Source of the DNA: an uncultured Clostridia bacterium
GTDB lineage: Bacteria; Bacillota; Clostridia; UBA1381
NCBI GenBank assembly: GCA_910578235.1
Contig: CAJTPP010000068.1
Span: 6,567-13,147 of the forward strand
Length of the DNA stretch: 6,581 bases
Direction: 5' to 3'
Shown here: positions 1-3,645 of the stretch, piece after piece
Layout: every line of letters begins with the position of its first letter
Position numbering within the stretch: position 1 is the first letter of the stretch
Program-made: the position numbers and the translations under genes
The notes under the pieces: model-generated
Seen by the model: only the letters and a program-made list of their open reading frames with translations
Told to the model about the DNA's origin: nothing
The model's database searches: none

Positions 1-877
1 TGCCTCGCGCATTTTCCGCCAGAGAATTACTCATAACAGTCTCTCTCAGAAGACGGATTTTACGTTCAATATCAAGCTGACTGCCGCACAAAACAGTAAG
101 TCTGTTATCATAATTAAGCTTAATATCTGTCAGACTGCTTATATCTATTTCAATAACCTTATCAAGAATACCTGTTATTTCAAGTGTTGAAATGATTGAC
201 GATGCAATATTTACTTTGTCAGCCTCTCCGCTTTCCATGATACTGCCAGCTTCATAGCTTTTCACAGCCAATCCCGTTATTACGGGTAAGCCCCCCGGCA
301 CAGCGCCGTCGTCTGAAAGCACTCTGAGCTGATTGTTTACAAGCACATTTCTGTCATTTGCGCGTATCACAGCAGCGGGTGTATATTCTGTTACTACTAC
401 CTTTACAGTTGGCGGAAATATTTTTTTCTGAATATCCACTGTATTTATATAAGGAATAGTTTTCAGCGCTTTCTTTATTTTACCGCTGCCTGTGCGGAAA
501 ATATTTTCGCCAACGAGCGGCTTGAGCTTTTCCTGAAACTGTTCCGCTCCAACGAGACTGTTTCCGTCTACTGTTACCGAACGTATATTAAACAGCGGGG
601 TCATAAACAGCAACACTATAACAACCGCCACCGACGCTATCAGTATAATCAGCGCTCTGATACGCTGGCGTTTAAGTCTGCGCTGTTTTTGACGCTTTTG
701 ATAGCGCACCTTATGCTCCAGATTGCTCATAGAGCGTCTTTTACCGCTATCTGCTTCTTTTTCCGCATTACGCCCTGTTTTACTCTGTGACACTGCCTTA
801 TCATATTCAGTTGTAGCTTTTGTAACCTTTCTCCCGCCTGTTTTCACAAGACGTATGTTACTTTTTCTTTCATCCAT
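1..877 (-). CDS. ftsQ: Cell division protein FtsQ/DivIB, 3'-truncated by window edge
   Basis: Bitopic membrane protein of the divisome that links septal peptidoglycan synthesis to the FtsL/FtsB (DivIC) partners. The reading frame, read by hand, is open for 292 codons from an ATG at 877 to the window edge, so the C-terminus is missing. Visible order: a basic, Lys/Arg-rich cytoplasmic tail (residues 1-73), one membrane helix (about 74-92, RALIILIASVAVVIVLLFM), then a POTRA domain (about 96-166, starting FNIRSVTVDGN, with PYINTVDIQKKIFPPTVKV as its last strands) and the FtsQ/DivIB beta domain (from about 168). Topology and POTRA pattern are those of the family; paralogues outside division are unlikely given murA 14 nt upstream. 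The start is supported by an AGGGTGA Shine-Dalgarno. It is probably co-transcribed with murA, since no terminator or promoter fits in the 14-nt gap. The long basic tail is common in clostridial DivIB proteins. Confidence 0.87.
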   Translation of the reverse strand, partial: MDERKSNIRLVKTGGRKVTKATTEYDKAVSQSKTGRNAEKEADSGKRRSMSNLEHKVRYQKRQKQRRLKRQRIRALIILIASVAVVIVLLFMTPLFNIRSVTVDGNSLVGAEQFQEKLKPLVGENIFRTGSGKIKKALKTIPYINTVDIQKKIFPPTVKVVVTEYTPAAVIRANDRNVLVNNQLRVLSDDGAVPGGLPVITGLAVKSYEAGSIMESGEADKVNIASSIISTLEITGILDKVIEIDISSLTDIKLNYDNRLTVLCGSQLDIERKIRLLRETVMSNSLAENARG

Positions 878-881
878 AATG

Positions 882-888
882 TCACCCT
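882..888 (-). promoter_or_regulatory. Ribosome binding site of ftsQ
   Basis: The minus strand reads AGGGTGA, 4 nt before the ATG at 877. It matches the GGTGA part of the extended anti-16S complement (AGGAGGTGA). It lies entirely inside the 14-nt gap after the murA stop and fixes the ATG at 877 over a second out-of-frame ATG at 873, whose frame stops after nine codons. Confidence 0.55.
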
Positions 889-891
889 GAA

Positions 892-2142
892 TTATTCACG
901 TCTTATCTTCGCCCCGCAGGAGTGAAGATATTTTTCTATATTTTCATAGCCCCTATCAATAAATTCTGTTCCGCTTATTGTTGTCGTGCCTGATGCGGCA
1001 AGCGCCGCAATTACAAGCGCCGCGCCTCCGCGAAGCTCCCTCGCCACAACATTTGCCCCCTGAAGACCATTCACGCCGCGAACAACAGCGCTTCTTCCCT
1101 CAACCTTTATGTCAGCACCCATTCTTGTAAGTTCATCCACATGCTGAAAACGATTTTCAAATATATTTTCCACAAAAACACTCGTACCCTTCGCCATTGT
1201 TGCCAGAGCCATAAACGGAGACTGGATATCAGTCGGAAAACCAGGATACGGAAGAGTGCGGATAGTATGTACGCTTTTAAGTTTTTCCGGCGAAGTCTGT
1301 ATTATTTTATCCCTTTCACACCGGATCTTTACGCCCATTTCTTTAAGAACATGCAGCATCGCTCCCATATCCGACGAATTAACGTCTCTCAGACATATTT
1401 CTCCTCCCGTAATAGCGGAAGCCGCAAGATATGTAGCCGCTACAATTCTGTCAGGCATAATTGTATGCTCTGCTCCCCGTAGTTTTTCAACACCTTCAAT
1501 TGTTATTACACTTGTTCCTGTTCCATGCACTTTTGCTCCCATATTAGTCAGAAAAATACCAAGATCAACAATTTCCGGTTCACGCGCCGCGTTTGAAATC
1601 GTTGTTGTACCGTTTGCGCACACCGCGGCAAGCATGACATTTTCTGTCGCTCCGACACTCGGAAAATCAAGATGTATATTCCCTCCGCGCAAAACATCCG
1701 CACTGCACTTTATGTATCCGTGCTCCTCCTGAATATCCACACCCATTTCCCTGAGCGCTTTCAGATGAAGATCAATAGGTCTAAGTCCTATAGGACACCC
1801 GCCCGGCATACTTACAACCGCCCTTTTGCACCGTGAAATTATTGCTCCGAGAAATATTATGGACGATCGCATTTCACGCATAAGATCTTCGCATATTCTG
1901 CAATCACACATTCCTCTTGTATCAACGGTAACCGTTCCGTTTTCCCTCTTAACACGGCATCCAAGCCGCTCCAGTACAAGATCCGTCTTGTCAACATCAC
2001 GAAGATCAGGACAATTTTTTATGACGCTTTCATCGTCCGCCATAACAGTTGCAGCAAGTATCGGCAGCACAGCGTTCTTCGCGCCCTGCACGCGAATTTC
2101 TCCGCTTACCCTCTCACCGCCGTCTATAATTAGTTTACCCAC
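892..2142 (-). CDS. murA: UDP-N-acetylglucosamine 1-carboxyvinyltransferase MurA
   Basis: Cytoplasmic enzyme of the first committed step of peptidoglycan synthesis: it transfers enolpyruvate from PEP to UDP-GlcNAc. The frame is open from a GTG at 2151, but the GTG at 2142 is preferred: a GGGGTG box sits 6 nt upstream of it, while the 2151 codon has no spaced binding site, and starting at 2142 puts the GAKNA lysine at residue 22, exactly as in E. coli MurA. Numbered from 2142, visible key residues are Lys22-Asn23 (GAKNAVLP), the catalytic Cys116 in the PGGCPIGLRP loop with Arg121, Asp305 in GFPTDIQ, Arg371 in ELRGGAALV and Arg397 in DRGYENIEKYL. The two EPSP-synthase-like domains are complete (416 aa, normal length). 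The loop cysteine, rather than aspartate, predicts a fosfomycin-targetable enzyme. It heads an operon with ftsQ and has a probable promoter upstream. Whether it is MurA1 or a second MurA copy cannot be told from one window; the ftsQ neighbour suggests the housekeeping copy. Confidence 0.97.
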   Translation of the reverse strand: MGKLIIDGGERVSGEIRVQGAKNAVLPILAATVMADDESVIKNCPDLRDVDKTDLVLERLGCRVKRENGTVTVDTRGMCDCRICEDLMREMRSSIIFLGAIISRCKRAVVSMPGGCPIGLRPIDLHLKALREMGVDIQEEHGYIKCSADVLRGGNIHLDFPSVGATENVMLAAVCANGTTTISNAAREPEIVDLGIFLTNMGAKVHGTGTSVITIEGVEKLRGAEHTIMPDRIVAATYLAASAITGGEICLRDVNSSDMGAMLHVLKEMGVKIRCERDKIIQTSPEKLKSVHTIRTLPYPGFPTDIQSPFMALATMAKGTSVFVENIFENRFQHVDELTRMGADIKVEGRSAVVRGVNGLQGANVVARELRGGAALVIAALAASGTTTISGTEFIDRGYENIEKYLHSCGAKIRRE

Positions 2143-2148
2143 TTTGAA

Positions 2149-2154
2149 CACCCC
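2149..2154 (-). promoter_or_regulatory. Probable ribosome binding site deciding the murA start
   Basis: The minus strand reads GGGGTG followed by a 6-nt spacer (TTCAAA) and GTG at 2142-2140. It resembles GAGGTG of the extended Shine-Dalgarno with one mismatch. The alternative GTG at 2151-2149 is itself the end of this box and would have no spacing. Confidence 0.5.
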
Positions 2155-2179
2155 GCATTATAATATATTTTCATATCTT

Positions 2180-2208
2180 ATAATACGAAATATCTAAAAT
2201 TCTGTTAC
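2180..2208 (-). promoter_or_regulatory. Probable sigma-A promoter of murA-ftsQ
   Basis: On the minus strand a -35 box GTAACA (2208-2203, 4 of 6 consensus bases) is separated by exactly 17 nt from a -10 box TATTAT (2185-2180, 5 of 6). Transcription would start near 2173, leaving a leader of about 30 nt that includes the GGGGTG binding site. A perfect TATAAT at 2162-2157 also exists, but a start below it would remove the ribosome binding site and it has no -35 box. The region is AT-rich, so chance matches are possible. Confidence 0.45.
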
Positions 2209-2249
2209 AGCTATATCAGTATAGCATACTTTCCGCCATTTTTTAAGTG

Positions 2250-2278
2250 TTGACTTGTAAATATAATATACCTTTAAT
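2250..2278 (+). promoter_or_regulatory. Promoter-like sequence on the plus strand, no known gene
   Basis: TTGACT (2250-2255), a 17-nt spacer, then TTTAAT (2273-2278), with 5 of 6 consensus bases in each box. No plus-strand gene follows. A transcript would begin near 2285 and reach the hairpin at 2322-2348 after about 60 nt. It is either a chance match in AT-rich DNA or the promoter of a short RNA. The rest of the murA/GH43 spacer shows nothing else I can name. Confidence 0.2.
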
Positions 2279-2321
2279 ATCAATGTAATAATGCAGAATT
2301 TGTCGTAAAAAGCGCATACGC

Positions 2322-2348
2322 AAAAACGGCGGATAGTCCACCGTTTTT
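2322..2348 (-). terminator. Intrinsic terminator of the GH43 gene
   Basis: On the minus strand an 11-bp stem (AAAAACGGTGG / CCGCCGTTTTT, one U-G pair) closes a 5-nt loop (ACTAT) and ends in a T5 run, starting 7 nt after the GH43 stop codon. In the plus direction the same position becomes a C-A mismatch, so it fits the minus-strand gene better, though it may act both ways. It separates the glycosidase transcripts from murA-ftsQ. Confidence 0.82.
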
Positions 2349-2355
2349 ATAGAAA

Positions 2356-3294
2356 TTATATTTCAGAGTTATACTTATCAACAAGTCTGGTATATTCAGC
2401 TTTCGTTATAGGCATAACGGTACCATGACGGTATTTTGCGTCAAAATCAAAGTCTTTGGCAGGAGTGAATGTGCCCTTTGTAATATCATCTGTAAAAAAC
2501 GGCTTGTATCCCTGTCCTTTTGAATAATAATCAAGCAGCAGACACCACTTTTTCTCTCCGTTCATTTTATAAACTGTAGGCCCCTCATAACCCGTCATAT
2601 CACCCAAAGTGTATGTGTGCACATCTGTCCAAGGGCCGTCCAAAGACGCACTTTTCATCATATTTACGGATGATTTGCTTTCATTCTTCGTAAACCGATA
2701 GTAAATGCCGTCATAGCTTGTAACAGTAGTATCTATATTACTTATACTGCCGCCGTCTATAAATATTTCGGGATTTGAGAAAACTTTAAAATCTTTCGTA
2801 TAACTTCTGTACATACGCTGCACCTTATAGTCGTCATCAGCCGTTTTTGACGCCCAGAATACCATATACGCTTCTTTTTCAAAATCATATACCGCCTCGG
2901 GCGCCCACGCGCAGCCGGCATTATCCTTAGCAACAGCCGTCAGCCTCGCTTCACTCCAGTCCACAAGATTATCACTTTCCCATACAACAATATTTTTTGA
3001 TCCCGACCGCTGACATTTATCCCACATATCTTTATCACCGTGTCTGTGATGTATGCTTAAATCGGTAGCTACTATATAGAATTTACCATTCTCACCGCGT
3101 AAAACATATGGATCCCGCACTCCCTTTTCTCCAACTTCGCTTGTAAGCACCGGCTTCCCTCCGTTAAGAGTTTTCCATACAATTCCATCCGTTGATACTG
3201 AAAAATATATCTGCTCACAATCCGGATTTTCTTCTTCCCCCACAAAATGAGCGAATAAATACGCGCTCATTTCTTTTTCTGTTTTAATACTCAC
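2356..3294 (-). CDS. Glycoside hydrolase family 43 protein, probably intracellular
   Basis: A stand-alone five-bladed beta-propeller glycosidase of the GH43 type (312 aa). This family mostly contains alpha-L-arabinofuranosidases, arabinanases, beta-xylosidases and some galactanases; the exact activity cannot be read here. Signatures: AYLFAHFVGEE and EQIYFSVSTDGIVW at the N-terminus, GVRDPYV (Asp61), WAPEA (Glu133), the IDTTV strand (Asp188, candidate pKa-modulating Asp), GYEGPTVYK (Glu237, candidate general acid) and RHGTV (Arg289, His290) near the C-terminus. There is no signal peptide, membrane helix or binding module, so it probably acts in the cytoplasm on short imported oligosaccharides. 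The start is a GTG with GGAGAG 10 nt upstream; Met9 is where I would expect many homologues to begin, but it has no binding site. It lies 81 nt after the GH30 frame, with its own promoter and a terminator downstream. Family assignment is firm; substrate is open, with arabinose side chains of galactan the favoured guess from context. Confidence 0.9.
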   Translation of the reverse strand: MSIKTEKEMSAYLFAHFVGEEENPDCEQIYFSVSTDGIVWKTLNGGKPVLTSEVGEKGVRDPYVLRGENGKFYIVATDLSIHHRHGDKDMWDKCQRSGSKNIVVWESDNLVDWSEARLTAVAKDNAGCAWAPEAVYDFEKEAYMVFWASKTADDDYKVQRMYRSYTKDFKVFSNPEIFIDGGSISNIDTTVTSYDGIYYRFTKNESKSSVNMMKSASLDGPWTDVHTYTLGDMTGYEGPTVYKMNGEKKWCLLLDYYSKGQGYKPFFTDDITKGTFTPAKDFDFDAKYRHGTVMPITKAEYTRLVDKYNSEI

Positions 3295-3304
3295 TGTATT
3301 ATTT

Positions 3305-3315
3305 CTCTCCCTCTT
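3305..3315 (-). promoter_or_regulatory. Ribosome binding site of the GH43 gene
   Basis: Purine run AAGAGGGAGAG on the minus strand, whose GGAGAG part ends 10 nt before the GTG at 3294. It is more than 30 nt from the internal Met9 codon, so it supports the GTG as start. Confidence 0.55.
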
Positions 3316-3339
3316 AATAGTTTTAATGTATCTTTCTAC

Positions 3340-3359
3340 AATATTTAATATAAAATATT
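3340..3359. repeat. AT-rich inverted repeat over the GH43 promoter
   Basis: Two perfect 7-nt arms, AATATTT (3340-3346) and AAATATT (3353-3359), are separated by 6 nt. The repeat overlaps the -10 box and the expected transcription start of the GH43 gene, where a repressor operator would be placed. The composition is entirely A/T, so it may be fortuitous. It has no GC and is not a terminator. Confidence 0.35.
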
Positions 3360-3386
3360 ATCACACAGACATCATCTATTTGTCAA
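3357..3386 (-). promoter_or_regulatory. Sigma-A promoter of the GH43 gene
   Basis: The minus strand carries a perfect TTGACA (3386-3381), an 18-nt spacer, and GATAAT (3362-3357, 5 of 6) preceded by TGT, an extended -10 motif. The expected start is near 3350, giving a leader of about 55 nt with the GGAGAG site. The -35 box overlaps the last codons of the GH30-derived frame (Asp-Lys-stop), so the GH43 gene can be expressed independently of the GH30 gene. Confidence 0.7.
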
Positions 3387-3645
3387 GAGATGAGGCGTAA
3401 GTTATTATATCTCCGTCAAAATTATCATAAGAAACAACTCGTTCTCTCGCGGAATTATAATCACCTGTAATCTCTATTGATCCCAAAGTCACAGAATTGT
3501 CAATTGTTCCTGTCACCATAGTATCTTCCATACCGCCCGCTGCGGACACCGATACTTTGCCCGTGCCGTCAATAATAATTTCAACCGCCTTATTATATCC
3601 CACATTATTTACATACGGCTGACCGCTCGCATTCCAGCCGTTAGC
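3376..3645 (-). pseudogene. C-terminal remainder of the GH30 protein, in frame beyond an internal TGA
   Basis: These 89 sense codons plus TAG continue the GH30 reading frame directly after the TGA at 3646-3648, with no frameshift. The translation (starting ANGWNASGQPYVNN, ending ITYASSLDK) has the alternating beta-strand pattern and Gly/Asp turns of the preceding module (EIIIDGTGKVSVSA, SVTLGSIEITGDYN, RVVSYDNFDGDIITY) and reads as its second half. An independent gene is unlikely: the only early start candidate, a GTG at 3603, has no ribosome binding site and would begin in mid-domain. It is best seen as the cut-off tail of the upstream gene, translated only if the TGA is read through or is a base-call error. 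It contains no dockerin, sortase signal or membrane helix, so nothing in it shows anchoring. Confidence 0.75.
3615..3641 (-). other. Hairpin 4 nt downstream of the in-frame TGA
   Basis: The minus strand has perfect 7-nt complementary arms ACGGCTG (3641-3635) and CAGCCGT (3621-3615) around a 13-nt loop, beginning 4 nt after the TGA. No T run follows, so it is not a terminator. Stem-loops just after UGA can promote recoding, and selenocysteine elements lie here, but loop distance (11 nt) is shorter than usual for bacterial SECIS and no redox motif surrounds the UGA. Chance is possible. Confidence 0.4.

Noticed and set aside
2157..2162. Perfect TATAAT as the murA -10 box
   Set aside because: A start about 7 nt below would delete the GGGGTG ribosome binding site, and there is no -35 box at 16-18 nt. 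The TATTAT at 2180-2185 fits better.
1141..2197. Three plus-strand open frames (about 113, 158 and 123 codons) opposite murA
   Set aside because: They lie antisense to a full, well-conserved murA, overlap one another, resemble no protein family and lack binding sites. They are shadows of the coding strand.
3340..3359. AT-only inverted repeat as a terminator for the GH30 transcript
   Set aside because: The stem has no G or C and no T run follows; it overlaps the GH43 promoter, so an operator or chance is a better reading.
3376..3603. Independent 75-aa gene starting at GTG 3603
   Set aside because: Same frame as the GH30 gene, no ribosome binding site, starts in the middle of a beta-rich module; better explained as its cut-off tail.
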